Shown here piece after piece: positions 23,994 through 32,694 of a stretch of DNA of 32,737 nt. A program made the position numbers and the translations under genes. Below the pieces are notes generated by a model. It searched no databases. It saw only the letters and a program-made list of their open reading frames with translations, and was not told the origin of the DNA. Source of the DNA: an uncultured Acidobacteriota bacterium. GTDB lineage: Bacteria; Acidobacteriota; UBA6911; CAINFC01. Position 1 is the stretch's first letter. Every line of letters starts with the position of its first letter. Location of the stretch: NCBI GenBank assembly GCA_903847975.1, contig CAINFC010000072.1, positions 1-32,737 of the forward strand. The letters run 5' to 3'.

Positions 23994-25931
23994 ATGAAGG
24001 AAGCGAATATTTCTCCCCGGATTGGCCCCCATGGGCTGATTGGCATAATTTTGTGTCTGCTGGCGCTTCTCCCTTATGCTCAGGTATGGAATCATTCATT
24101 CATAAACTGTGATGACACCCAATATATCACAGAAAATCCACACGTTTTTTCCGGTCTGTCCCTAAAAAATATCGTCTGGGCCTTTTCCACAGGTTACGCC
24201 AGCAACTGGCATCCTCTGACCTGGCTGTCTCATATGCTGGATGTCTCTCTGTTCGGCCAAGGTCCTCGCGCCTCCCACGCTGTGAATCTGATGTTCCACC
24301 TGGCCAACACGCTGCTGCTTTACCGATTTCTTTCCGGCATCACCGGCTGTCTGTTCCGCAGCGCCCTGGTCGCGGCATTGTTCGCGGTTCATCCCCTTCA
24401 TGTAGAATCGGTGGCCTGGGCGGCGGAGCGCAAAGACCTGCTGAGCACGTTCTGGGGCCTCCTGGCCATGATCGCTTATGTCCGGTATGTACGCCAGCGC
24501 CGTGCAGACCGGTATGCTCTGGTCTGCATTTTTTTTCTGCTGAGCCTCGCCTCCAAGCCGATGCTGGTGACGCTGCCTTTCGTGCTGCTCCTGATCGATT
24601 ACTGGCCCTTACAGAGAACGGAGGCCGTAACCATGGAAACCGGGCCTGCGGGGCGCAAATTCCGGGCGCTGCTGTTGGAAAAGTCGCCGCTGCTGGCTTT
24701 GAGTCTGGCTTCCAGCGGGATCACCTGGCTGGTTCAGCAGGCGGGTGGGGCCATGGAAACGCTCGAATTCACCCCGCTTTCGCTCCGGATGGCCAACGCC
24801 GTTATTTCCTATGGCGCCTATCTGCGGAAAACAGTTCTGCCGCTCGATCTGGCCATTCTTTATCCCTATCCAAGCTTCATTCCGTGGTTCCCCCTGGCGG
24901 CATCGGCGACGCTGCTGGCAGCCGTTTCTCTTTTCTGCCTATTCCATTTTAAGAGAAGGCCCTATCTGTTCGTCGGCTGGTTCTGGTATCTCGGAACTCT
25001 GGTTCCGGTGATCGGGCTGGTTCAGGTCGGCGCTCAGTCCATGGCGGACCGCTACACCTATTTCCCGCTCATCGGAATTTTTTTAATGGCAACCTGGGGC
25101 GGCGCGGAATTCGGCTCCTGGAATTCCCACAGACGTATCCGGCCTCTTTACTTCGCTTTGTTTGCGGTGGCCGTTTTTGCCGCTCTTGCTTACCGGCAGA
25201 CCGGATTCTGGAAAAATAGCGTTTCCGTCTGGGAGAGAGCCGTGGCGGTCACCTCAGGCAACTTCATTGCCTACAACCGATTGGGATTGGCCTATATCGA
25301 ACAGGGCCGTCCGGAGGAGGCGATTGAATCTTACCGCCAGGCCATAAAGATCCGGCCGGATTATACGGACGGGCACAATCATCTCGGGACAGCGCTGGCT
25401 TCACTTGGCCGGCTGGAGGAAGCAATCCTGCATTATCGTAAAGCGCTACAAATCAACCCGAATCACAGCCAGGCGCATGGCAACCTGGGCGTGGCCCTGG
25501 CAGCCCGGGACCAAATGGAAGAAGCGGTTCATCACTTCCAGGAATCTCTCCGGCTCAAGCCGGATTCGGAGGAAGTCCGCTGCAATTACGGATATGCCCT
25601 GGAAAGCCATGGGAAAGTAGAGGAGGCGGTCCGGCAGTATGAAGAATCGCTGAAACTTAACCCGAACAGCAAAAAAGTACATAATCACCTGGCTCTTATA
25701 TGGGCCGGGCGAGGTCAGCCCGACCGGGCGGAAAACCATTTCCGCGAGCTTTTGCGGATCGATCCTTCCAATGCCGAAGCCTGGAACAATTGGGGAACCA
25801 TGCTCGCCCGTCTCGGAAACCTGACCAAAGCGGAACACTGCTACCGCGAGGCGGTTCGCGTGAAGCCGGATTTCACGCCTGCCAGGAGAAACCTGGAAAA
25901 GCTGCAAACTCTTCGGCAGCAGGAAAGATAA
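23994..25931 (+). CDS. TMTC-like GT-C membrane protein with six C-terminal TPRs
   Basis: 645 aa from ATG 23994, preceded by AAAGGG; an in-frame ATG at 23928 overlaps the neighbour's start codon. The N-terminal 410 residues are a polytopic domain with hallmarks of the TMTC/PMT-like family: NHSFINCDDTQYI (D40-D41 acidic pair), SNWHPLTWLSHMLD, HPLHVESVAWAAERKD and DYWPLQR. Residues about 422-635 are six 34-residue TPRs. Animal TMTC1-4 are O-mannosyltransferases with this same order. Bacterial relatives are often seen near pilin genes, as here, with two pilins 1.7 kb away. A likely role is transfer of a sugar from a lipid carrier to Ser or Thr of exported proteins. Reaction and substrate are inferred. 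Confidence 0.82.
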   Translation: MKEANISPRIGPHGLIGIILCLLALLPYAQVWNHSFINCDDTQYITENPHVFSGLSLKNIVWAFSTGYASNWHPLTWLSHMLDVSLFGQGPRASHAVNLMFHLANTLLLYRFLSGITGCLFRSALVAALFAVHPLHVESVAWAAERKDLLSTFWGLLAMIAYVRYVRQRRADRYALVCIFFLLSLASKPMLVTLPFVLLLIDYWPLQRTEAVTMETGPAGRKFRALLLEKSPLLALSLASSGITWLVQQAGGAMETLEFTPLSLRMANAVISYGAYLRKTVLPLDLAILYPYPSFIPWFPLAASATLLAAVSLFCLFHFKRRPYLFVGWFWYLGTLVPVIGLVQVGAQSMADRYTYFPLIGIFLMATWGGAEFGSWNSHRRIRPLYFALFAVAVFAALAYRQTGFWKNSVSVWERAVAVTSGNFIAYNRLGLAYIEQGRPEEAIESYRQAIKIRPDYTDGHNHLGTALASLGRLEEAILHYRKALQINPNHSQAHGNLGVALAARDQMEEAVHHFQESLRLKPDSEEVRCNYGYALESHGKVEEAVRQYEESLKLNPNSKKVHNHLALIWAGRGQPDRAENHFRELLRIDPSNAEAWNNWGTMLARLGNLTKAEHCYREAVRVKPDFTPARRNLEKLQTLRQQER

Positions 25932-26159
25932 AAGCCCACCAGCTTTACCCGGAGATTTGCTGGATGAACTCATTTTTAAACGCCTCGCCTCCCCTTTGTT
26001 TGACAGGAAGAGGGGAAGATCGGGAAGCCGGAAGCGGAATTGCTATTTCCTCCCGATTCGTTTAACATTGTTTCGCCGCGAAGCTCTTCTTTAACAACAA
26101 AAATACAAGGAAACGATCTCCGGTTCTGTACAGGACCGGGAGTGGCTAGGGGAATGGTT

Positions 26160-27425
26160 ATGAAATGGAATTCGTCACGCCGTACATTTTTAAAAACCGC
26201 CGTCTGCTCTGCCTCGGGCATCCTGATCGTCCCCAGGCATGTTCTTGGCGGCACGGGCTACACAGCCCCGAGCGACACGCTGACCAAGGCGATTATCGGC
26301 GTGGGCGGAATGGGCCAGGGACACATCGAATACGAGGGGACGAAGCTGCTGGCCATCTGCGATGTGGATCGCGACCATTTGAAGGGGGTTCTGGCCAAGG
26401 TCGGCAAGGACGTGAAAGGGTACAGCGACTACCGCGAGGTTCTTCAGCGGCCGGATATTGACGTTGTGCACATCGCCACGCCGCCGCACTGGCATGGGCT
26501 CATTTCCGTGGAAGCGGCCCGCGCCGGCAAGGATATCTGGTGCGAAAAGCCGATGACCCGCACCATCGGGGAGGGAATCCGGGTGGTGGAAGAGGTCGGC
26601 AAATACGGGCGCATGTTCCGCCTGAACACCTGGTTCCGGTTCAAGGACCCCTTCTACGGGCTGGGAACCGAGGTCAAGCCCCTGAAAAAGATCATTCAGA
26701 GCGGCGTGCTGGGCTGGCCCCTCAAAGTCACCGTCAGCGGGGTAACCGGGTACAACTGGAAATTCTTCTGGAGCGGCAAGCCCAACCTTGCTCCTGCGCC
26801 GGTTCCTCCGGAGCTGGACTACGACATGTGGCTGGGCCCGGCGCCCTACAAGCCTTACAATCCCGATCGGGTCCACGCGCGGTTCCGCTGCTACTGGGAC
26901 TACGACGGAGGCGGGCTGGGCGACATGGGCCAGCACTACCTGGATCCGGTGCAATATATGCTGGACAAGGACCACACCAGCCCGATCCGCGTGGAGGTGG
27001 ACGCACCGCAGCAGCACTACGATGCCGCGGGAACCTGGCGGCGGATCGAATACACCTATGCGGACGGGTGCCGCATCATCCTGGACGGGGAAAACCGGGA
27101 CACCGAAGCGGCCTACATCGAAGGACCGTTCGGCAAGATATACCGTGGATTCCGGTCCGATATCCCCAACCTGGCGGGGCTGCTCGAAACCCTGCCGGAT
27201 CCCGAGCCGCAGATCGGCATCTTTTCCGATTCGGTGCGCACCCGGAAGAAGTTCGCCCTGAATGAAGCCAACGGCCACCGTTCCTCGACCATCGTCAACC
27301 TGGGAGTGATCGCGCTGCGGCTGGGACGGACGATACATTATGATCCGGTGGCGCAGCGCTGCATCGACGATGAAGCCGCCAACCGCCTCGTTCACCAGCC
27401 GATGCGCGCTCCGTGGAGCTGCTGA
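26160..27425 (+). CDS. Tat-exported Gfo/Idh/MocA-family oxidoreductase
   Basis: 421 aa from ATG 26160; AGGGGA 7 bases upstream favours it over ATG 26154. Tat signal SSRRTFLKTAVCSASG; then the nucleotide loop IIGVGGMGQGH, the lysine motif WCEKPMTRT and the His helix GDMGQHYLDPVQYML. The segment YNPDRVHARFRCYWDYDGGG is typical of the large exported subgroup. It lies 37 bp before a secreted double-DUF1080 protein and is surely co-transcribed. In characterised pairs of this kind the oxidoreductase makes a 3-keto sugar that a DUF1080 hydrolase then cleaves, so a periplasmic C3-oxidising glycoside dehydrogenase is the best guess. The weak box TTGCTA-17-TAACAT (26040-26068) could be its promoter. 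Confidence 0.9.
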   Translation: MKWNSSRRTFLKTAVCSASGILIVPRHVLGGTGYTAPSDTLTKAIIGVGGMGQGHIEYEGTKLLAICDVDRDHLKGVLAKVGKDVKGYSDYREVLQRPDIDVVHIATPPHWHGLISVEAARAGKDIWCEKPMTRTIGEGIRVVEEVGKYGRMFRLNTWFRFKDPFYGLGTEVKPLKKIIQSGVLGWPLKVTVSGVTGYNWKFFWSGKPNLAPAPVPPELDYDMWLGPAPYKPYNPDRVHARFRCYWDYDGGGLGDMGQHYLDPVQYMLDKDHTSPIRVEVDAPQQHYDAAGTWRRIEYTYADGCRIILDGENRDTEAAYIEGPFGKIYRGFRSDIPNLAGLLETLPDPEPQIGIFSDSVRTRKKFALNEANGHRSSTIVNLGVIALRLGRTIHYDPVAQRCIDDEAANRLVHQPMRAPWSC

Positions 27426-27462
27426 ACCGCCTCGAATACCAAAAAGGAACGGATGAAAACAT

Positions 27463-30400
27463 ATGAAAAAACAAATCGCCCTCACCCTGCTGCTGTTATC
27501 GCTTCTGGCTTCCCTGGGAGCCGCACAGGATAACCGAACCCTTCCGACCAAGGTGGCCGACCTTCTGGCCCGGTATCCGGCCGAAGATCTCCTGTCGCGC
27601 GACCGCCTGGCAGCGGAGCTTTTGTCTTGGGGGGAAAGCGGCATCCAGGCCGTCACCCGGCAGCTGGTGCCGGCCGGGACGGGAAACGACACGGCGGTCC
27701 GATTTGCCGTGAACAGCCTGGCGTCTTTTGCCGGGCGCTTCGCCGCGGAATCCCAGCGGGCCCTGGCGGAAAAGGCCCTGCTGCAGGCGATGGCAGCGGC
27801 CCCGGACGTCGAGGTGAAAACCTTTCTGATGAGCCAGCTGCGCCTCGTGGGGCGCGAGGAAACCGTGAAGGCTGCGGCGCCGCTGCTTTCCGATGCCTCC
27901 CTGGGGGAGCCCGCCACGCAGCTTCTCCTCTCGGTAGGTGGCGCAGCGGCGCACCAGGCGGTGCTGCAGGCTCTGTCAAAATCAAGCGGCCCGGCGCAGG
28001 TGACCCTGGTCAAGGCTCTGGGGGAATTCAAAGTGGCGGAGGCCAACCGCGCGATTCTCGGCCTGGCCGGCAGCAGCAACCTGAATCTGCGTAAAGTCTG
28101 CCTGGCGGCCCTGGCCGGCATTGCGGACCCCTCTTCCCTTAAAACCCTTTCGGATGCAGCCCAGAAAATCAAGTACCAGTATGATGCCGCCAACACGGTC
28201 GGCGCCCTCCTGGATTACGCCCGAAACCTGGGACAAAAAGGAGACCTTGCCACCTGCGCCAAGGTGTGCCGGCTGGTGATGAAGTCGTGCGCCAGCGACC
28301 GGCTGCTGCCCAACAGCTCCGCTGCCCTGGCCATCCTGGTGGAACACTACGGCTTCGAGGCGCTGCCGGACCTGCTCAAGGCGACCGACAGTGCCCATAA
28401 GGCCTACCGCACCGCTGCCTTGCGCCTGGCGGAAAAGAACCTGGACGTGTCCTCGGTCCGCCGCTGGGCCGCCAAAGCGCAGCAGGCCAGGCCGGAGCAG
28501 CGCGGCGAAGTCATCGGCATGCTCGGCCGCGGAGGGCACCCCGCGGCTTTGCCCCTGATCCGCTCTTCTCTTGGCTCCCCGGACGGCGTGGTCAGCCTGG
28601 AGGCGGCCGGCGCCCTGGCCCGGCTGAAAAAATCGGAAGCCCTTCCGGATCTTCTCCCCCTCCTCAAAACCAAGCAGGGCGGCGATCTGAAGGCCCTGAC
28701 CGAAATCCTGCTCTGGACCATGGATGAAAAGCACCTCGATCCGCTGGCGGAAATGATGGACGCCCTGCCCTCCCCGGCCAAAGCCTGCGCCATCCAGGTG
28801 ATTGCCGCCAAAAGCGGAAAGCGCTATTTCGGAAAGATCTTCCCGCTCACCTCCGATTCCGATCCGGAATTGAAAAGCGCCGCCTATGCCGCCATGAAGC
28901 GGCTGGCCGGGGCGTCAGACGTCGCGGCTCTCCTGCCGCTGCTGGATTCCGCCGGCGATCCGGTCAGGATCAAGGATATCCAGGAGGCGCTGGTTGCCGC
29001 CAGCCGCCAGGTCGAGCCGGCCGGAAATCGGGCCAGGCCGCTGCTCGATGCCATGGGGAATTCCTCGCGGCGCGAGCCGATTCTGGAAATCCTTCCCCAG
29101 GTGGGCGGAGCGGAGGCCCTCGGCGCCGTCATCCAGGCCTTCGATCAGGGAGGCGACCGGCAGAAAGACATCGCCTTCCGCGCCCTGGTGCAGTGGCGGG
29201 ATCCGGCCGCCGCTCAGAAGCTTTATGAAATCTGTTCCCGCGGGGAAGCCAAATACAAGGCGGAAGCCTTTACCGGATTCCTTCGACAGATTTCTTCTTC
29301 CTCTTTGCCTGCAGATCAGAAACTGCTCCAGCTCCGCAAAATCATGGCGCAGGCCGCCGATGCCAGAGGGCGCCGGGCGGTCCTGCGGGCCCTGGAAAAC
29401 GTGAAAACCTTCTCCAGCTTCATGGTTCTGGCGCGATTTATGGATGACCCGGAGGTGGGCAATGAAGCCGCCTGGGCCGCCATGCGGGTGGCCCTGCCGT
29501 CCTCCGGCGGCAAGGACGGGCTTACCGGCAGGTTGGTACGCCAGACCCTGGAAAAGATCCTGCAGGTTCTGAGCGGGCCGGAAAGCCAGTACTCCAAGGA
29601 GGACATTCGCAGCTACCTGGCATCCCTGTCCCCAAACGATGGATTTCTTCCTCTTTTCAACGGCAAGGACCTGAGCGGATGGAAAGGACTGGTGGAGAAT
29701 CCCGTTGCACGGGCCAAAATGGCCCGGGAGGAGCTGGCCGCCAGGCAGAAGGAAGCGGACCGGAAAATGCTCGATAACTGGAGTGTCCGCGACGGAATGA
29801 TCGTTTTCAGCGGCAAGGGAGACAACATTTGCACCGTCAGGGATTACGGCGACTTCGAGATGCTGGTGGACTGGCGGATCACCGCCAGGGGGGACAGCGG
29901 CATCTACCTCCGGGGGACTCCTCAGGTGCAGATCTGGGACACCTCCCGCACCGACGTGGGTGCGCAGGTCGGATCCGGAGGGCTCTACAACAATCAGAAA
30001 AATCCGAGCAAGCCTCTGGTGGTGGCCGATAATCCGGTCGGTGAATGGAACCACCTGCGGATTCTTATGGTTGGCGAAAAAGTGACCGTCATCCTGAACG
30101 GGCAAAAGGTCGTAGACCAGGTGCCCCTTGAAAATTACTGGGATCGGTCCCAGCCGATCTTTCCGACCGGAGCGATCGAGCTGCAGGCGCATGGAACCGA
30201 TCTGGCTTTCCGGGATATTTATGTCCGCGAGATTTCCGAGAAGGAGTTCAGCCTGTCGGAGTCCGAGCAGGCGGAAGGGTTTGTGGCCCTGTTCAACGGA
30301 AGGAATCTGGATGGCTGGGTCGGGAACAAAGTGGAATACACCGCGGAGGACGGCATCCTGGTCATCAAGCCGCAGGCCAAGAGCCACGGCAACCTTTTCA

Positions 30401-30861
30401 CCGAGAAGGAATACGCCGATTTCATCTTCCGCTTCGAATTCCTGCTGACCCCCGGGGCCAATAACGGCATCGGAATCCGCGCCCCCCTGGAAGGGGATGC
30501 CGCCTATGTCGGCTCCGAAATCCAGGTTCTCGACGATACGGCACCGGTGTATGCCGAGCTGCAGCCCTATCAGTACCACGGTTCGGTCTACGGAGTCATT
30601 CCCGCCAAACGCGGCTTTTTAAAGCCGTTGGGCCAGTGGAACCAGGAAGAGATCATGGTCAAGGGGAGTCGTATCCGGGTGACCCTCAACGGAACGGTGA
30701 TTGTGGATGGGGACCTCCAGGAAGCCTCCCGGAATGGAACCCTGGATAAAAAGCAGCACAGCGGCCTGCAGCGCACGAGCGGTCATATCGGCTTCCTGGG
30801 GCACGGATCGGTGCTGAGCTTCCGGAACATCCGCATCCGGGACCTGTCCGCTTCCCGCTGA
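27463..30861 (+). CDS. Giant secreted HEAT-repeat protein with two DUF1080 (3-keto-disaccharide hydrolase) domains
   Basis: 1132 aa. Sec signal peptide (about 1-21). Residues about 40-700 are helical HEAT/PBS-type repeats (units such as [20 protein letters not shown]). Two DUF1080 (PF06439-type) domains follow: one from about 725 ([37 protein letters not shown]) and one from about 941 ([42 protein letters not shown]). DUF1080 members include 3-keto-glycoside hydrolases with a concanavalin-like beta-sandwich. The two copies differ clearly, so may have different substrates, or one may only bind sugar. The HEAT part could be a scaffold. It follows a Tat oxidoreductase by 37 bp. The start ATG 27463 gives the signal peptide; ATG 27452 is out of frame. 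Confidence 0.92.
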   Translation: MKKQIALTLLLLSLLASLGAAQDNRTLPTKVADLLARYPAEDLLSRDRLAAELLSWGESGIQAVTRQLVPAGTGNDTAVRFAVNSLASFAGRFAAESQRALAEKALLQAMAAAPDVEVKTFLMSQLRLVGREETVKAAAPLLSDASLGEPATQLLLSVGGAAAHQAVLQALSKSSGPAQVTLVKALGEFKVAEANRAILGLAGSSNLNLRKVCLAALAGIADPSSLKTLSDAAQKIKYQYDAANTVGALLDYARNLGQKGDLATCAKVCRLVMKSCASDRLLPNSSAALAILVEHYGFEALPDLLKATDSAHKAYRTAALRLAEKNLDVSSVRRWAAKAQQARPEQRGEVIGMLGRGGHPAALPLIRSSLGSPDGVVSLEAAGALARLKKSEALPDLLPLLKTKQGGDLKALTEILLWTMDEKHLDPLAEMMDALPSPAKACAIQVIAAKSGKRYFGKIFPLTSDSDPELKSAAYAAMKRLAGASDVAALLPLLDSAGDPVRIKDIQEALVAASRQVEPAGNRARPLLDAMGNSSRREPILEILPQVGGAEALGAVIQAFDQGGDRQKDIAFRALVQWRDPAAAQKLYEICSRGEAKYKAEAFTGFLRQISSSSLPADQKLLQLRKIMAQAADARGRRAVLRALENVKTFSSFMVLARFMDDPEVGNEAAWAAMRVALPSSGGKDGLTGRLVRQTLEKILQVLSGPESQYSKEDIRSYLASLSPNDGFLPLFNGKDLSGWKGLVENPVARAKMAREELAARQKEADRKMLDNWSVRDGMIVFSGKGDNICTVRDYGDFEMLVDWRITARGDSGIYLRGTPQVQIWDTSRTDVGAQVGSGGLYNNQKNPSKPLVVADNPVGEWNHLRILMVGEKVTVILNGQKVVDQVPLENYWDRSQPIFPTGAIELQAHGTDLAFRDIYVREISEKEFSLSESEQAEGFVALFNGRNLDGWVGNKVEYTAEDGILVIKPQAKSHGNLFTEKEYADFIFRFEFLLTPGANNGIGIRAPLEGDAAYVGSEIQVLDDTAPVYAELQPYQYHGSVYGVIPAKRGFLKPLGQWNQEEIMVKGSRIRVTLNGTVIVDGDLQEASRNGTLDKKQHSGLQRTSGHIGFLGHGSVLSFRNIRIRDLSASR

Positions 30862-30896
30862 TTGCAATCGGTGTGCCGGTAGGTTATAGTAAAGGA

Positions 30897-31505
30897 GTGC
30901 GTTGTGGTATCGGTAGTCTGAAAGGCAAAATCGCCGGGGCGCTTCTGGTCTCCCTTCTGGGGAGTGCAGGGTGCGCCCGCAGGACGATTACCCTGGAAGA
31001 AGCTCGCAACGCGATTGTTCGGATCCCCGGAGTTCCGCTGCCCAAAGACAGTCCTCTGGTCCAGGACATCCGCTCGGTCGATTCCCGGCATGCCGTGGTC
31101 GAAGCGGACGTACGGACCGTTTTCCATCTGGAAAAGCGAGGATCCCGATGGGCAGTGGTCGAGGTGCGCCTTGCAGATGGAAAATGGCTAAAGGTAGAGG
31201 AGTTCCAGGAGGACCTCCTGCAATACCGCATCCAGAGAGCTGAAACCGAACTGAACCTTATCGCTCTGGGCTTGGCAAGATACCGGTTGGAAAAGAACAG
31301 CTACCCGGAGGCGGAGAATATGCTTTCTCTGTCCAACCAGCTGTTTCCAAGATATATGAATAAAATGATTTCAGCAGACCCGTGGGGGAATGATTACCTG
31401 TTTCGACGTGAAGGCCAGACCTCCTTCCTCGTTTTTTCCCGGGGACCAGACGGCAAAGCGGAAACCAAGGATGACCTGCGTGTCAAAGACGGGCCGTTGA
31501 ATTAG
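30897..31505 (+). CDS. Probable lipoprotein with a GspG-like (T2SS pseudopilin) C-terminal domain
   Basis: 202 aa from GTG 30897 (GTG 30873 is also in frame; the start is uncertain). The N-terminus is a hydrophobic signal ending LLGSAGC, a permissive lipobox with C26, not a prepilin signal. The middle (30-115) is beta-rich and unrecognised. The C-terminal part, LARYRLEKNSYPEA, ISADPWGNDYLF and FSRGPDGKAETKDD, matches the globular Ca-binding end of GspG-type pseudopilins. It may therefore be an anchored relative that contacts a pilus or secretion system without entering the filament. TTGCAA-16-TATAGT (30863-30890) lies directly upstream and would start transcription at about the GTG. The thioredoxin-TPR gene follows after 2 bases. 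Confidence 0.75.
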   Translation: MRCGIGSLKGKIAGALLVSLLGSAGCARRTITLEEARNAIVRIPGVPLPKDSPLVQDIRSVDSRHAVVEADVRTVFHLEKRGSRWAVVEVRLADGKWLKVEEFQEDLLQYRIQRAETELNLIALGLARYRLEKNSYPEAENMLSLSNQLFPRYMNKMISADPWGNDYLFRREGQTSFLVFSRGPDGKAETKDDLRVKDGPLN

Positions 31506-31507
31506 TC

Positions 31508-32419
31508 ATGATAAATCGATACCTTCATAAGGTTTTTTTGTTTCGCTTTCTGGCGGTGCCGCTGCTTCTGGCCGGGGCGGTAGCCTGCAGCGGCGGCGAG
31601 AGCGGGGCGGCTACTAAAAGCACCGGCGGGGATGCCGATGTGGCCGAAATCAAGTCCATCCCTTGGGTTACCAGTTATAAGGAGGCCCTGGAGCAGGCTA
31701 AAAAGGAAAAGAAGCCGATCCTTCTGGATCTGTTTACCGATTGGTGTGGCTGGTGCAAGAAGATGGATGCCAGCACGTATACCGACCCGGATGTGATTGC
31801 CATCAGCCGAAAGATGGTCTTCCTGAAGCTGAATGCCGAAAAGGATCCGGATGGCATCGAGCTGCAGAACCGGATGAGTGTCTTTTCCTTTCCGACCACT
31901 ATGGTCCTCGATGCCGGCGGCGAGGAAGTCGACCGAATTCCGGGTTACCTGACCGCGGAGGCATTCGTAAAGTCGGTGGACCGGATCTTGAACGACAAGG
32001 AATCGATCCCCCAGCTGAAAAAAATGGAAGCGGAAAACAACAAGGATGCCGACATTCTTTACAAGCTCGGACGCCGCTATTATGAAAAAGACATGTTCGA
32101 GCAGGCCAAGGTCCGCTTTGACCGGATCATCGAGCTGGATCCCCAGAACAAGGCCAAGCGAACGGACGAGTCCTACTTTCTGAAAGCTTTGTGCAGCGCC
32201 AACCTGGGGCAGATGAACGAGGCCCTGGCCCTCCTGGAGCGATTCCGGACCTCCTTCCCGGACAGCCAGTTTGTCCCGGAATCGGAGCTGGTTTACGGGG
32301 AGATCCTGATGAAAACCCGCCGTGACGGCGAAGCCAAAAAGGTATTCCAGCAGTTTCTGCGCAAATATCCCAAGCACCGGATGGCGGACGAAGTCCGCCA
32401 GATGATCGAAGAGTTGTAG
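31508..32419 (+). CDS. Lipoprotein with thioredoxin-like domain and TPR-like C-terminus
   Basis: 303 aa. Lipoprotein signal with LLAGAVAC (C27). A thioredoxin-like domain (about 55-165) of the thioredoxin_7/DsbD-gamma type has the active site DWCGWCKKM (C80, C83) and cis-proline SFPTTMVLD (P129). TPR-like helices follow (about 185-300: DILYKLGRRYYEKDMFEQAKVRFDRIIELDP, ALALLERFRTSFPDS). Both Cys are present, so it can act as a disulfide reductase or isomerase in the envelope; the TPRs would pick its partner. No separate Shine-Dalgarno is seen, and it starts 2 bases after the previous stop, which suggests translational coupling with the GspG-like lipoprotein. Confidence 0.88.
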   Translation: MINRYLHKVFLFRFLAVPLLLAGAVACSGGESGAATKSTGGDADVAEIKSIPWVTSYKEALEQAKKEKKPILLDLFTDWCGWCKKMDASTYTDPDVIAISRKMVFLKLNAEKDPDGIELQNRMSVFSFPTTMVLDAGGEEVDRIPGYLTAEAFVKSVDRILNDKESIPQLKKMEAENNKDADILYKLGRRYYEKDMFEQAKVRFDRIIELDPQNKAKRTDESYFLKALCSANLGQMNEALALLERFRTSFPDSQFVPESELVYGEILMKTRRDGEAKKVFQQFLRKYPKHRMADEVRQMIEEL

Positions 32420-32522
32420 CGCGAGGTCCCGCCCCAAAGCCCGGAAGCCATCCGGCGTTTCCGGCGATCGGTGTTCCTGCCTTTTAAAGGTTCGCCTTTC
32501 CTGACAAACCGGTGAAAAGTCT

Positions 32523-32620
32523 GGAACCCCAAAGGGGTTCCGGTACACAGCCCGGGGTTGCGCCGCATAGGCGCTACCCCGGGTAGGCGGATTTGTTTGA
32601 AAATCAGCCCTGTACGGGCT
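32523..32620. repeat. Second copy of the palindromic hairpin unit
   Basis: A 98-bp unit, GGAACCCCAAAGGGGTTCC at the left end, then CACAGCCCGGGGTTGCGCC, TACCCCGGGTAGGCGG and CAGCCCTGTACGGGCT. By eye it is nearly identical to the reverse complement of 10355-10451. It comprises three hairpins in a row, so any transcript would be strongly folded. Confidence 0.75.
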
Positions 32621-32644
32621 TTCCCCAACGGAAATCCAAAGGTG

Positions 32645-32694
32645 TGGAACTTTTTGCCGGGCCGATAAAAAGGATAGCTTCGCAAAAAGTCCCA
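32645..32694. repeat. Inverted pair of the TGGGACTTTTTGC terminal motif
   Basis: TGGAACTTTTTGC (32645-32657) and GCAAAAAGTCCCA (32682-32694) are inverted copies with one mismatch. The second continues leftwards as GCTTC (32677-32681), giving the same GCTTCGCAAAAAGTC motif that bounds the elements at 10197 and 20524. Confidence 0.6.

Noticed and set aside
26000-26028. A TTGACA at 26000-26005 as promoter of the third exported oxidoreductase
   Set aside because: No acceptable -10 follows at 16-18 bp.
26190-28196. A 668-codon minus-strand frame opposite the oxidoreductase and HEAT gene
   Set aside because: Antisense shadow of two well-supported genes; the composition is Arg/Ala/Pro-biased and carries no recognisable motif.
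28915-30579. A 554-codon minus-strand frame opposite the DUF1080 domains
   Set aside because: Antisense shadow; the plus-strand DUF1080 motifs are unambiguous.
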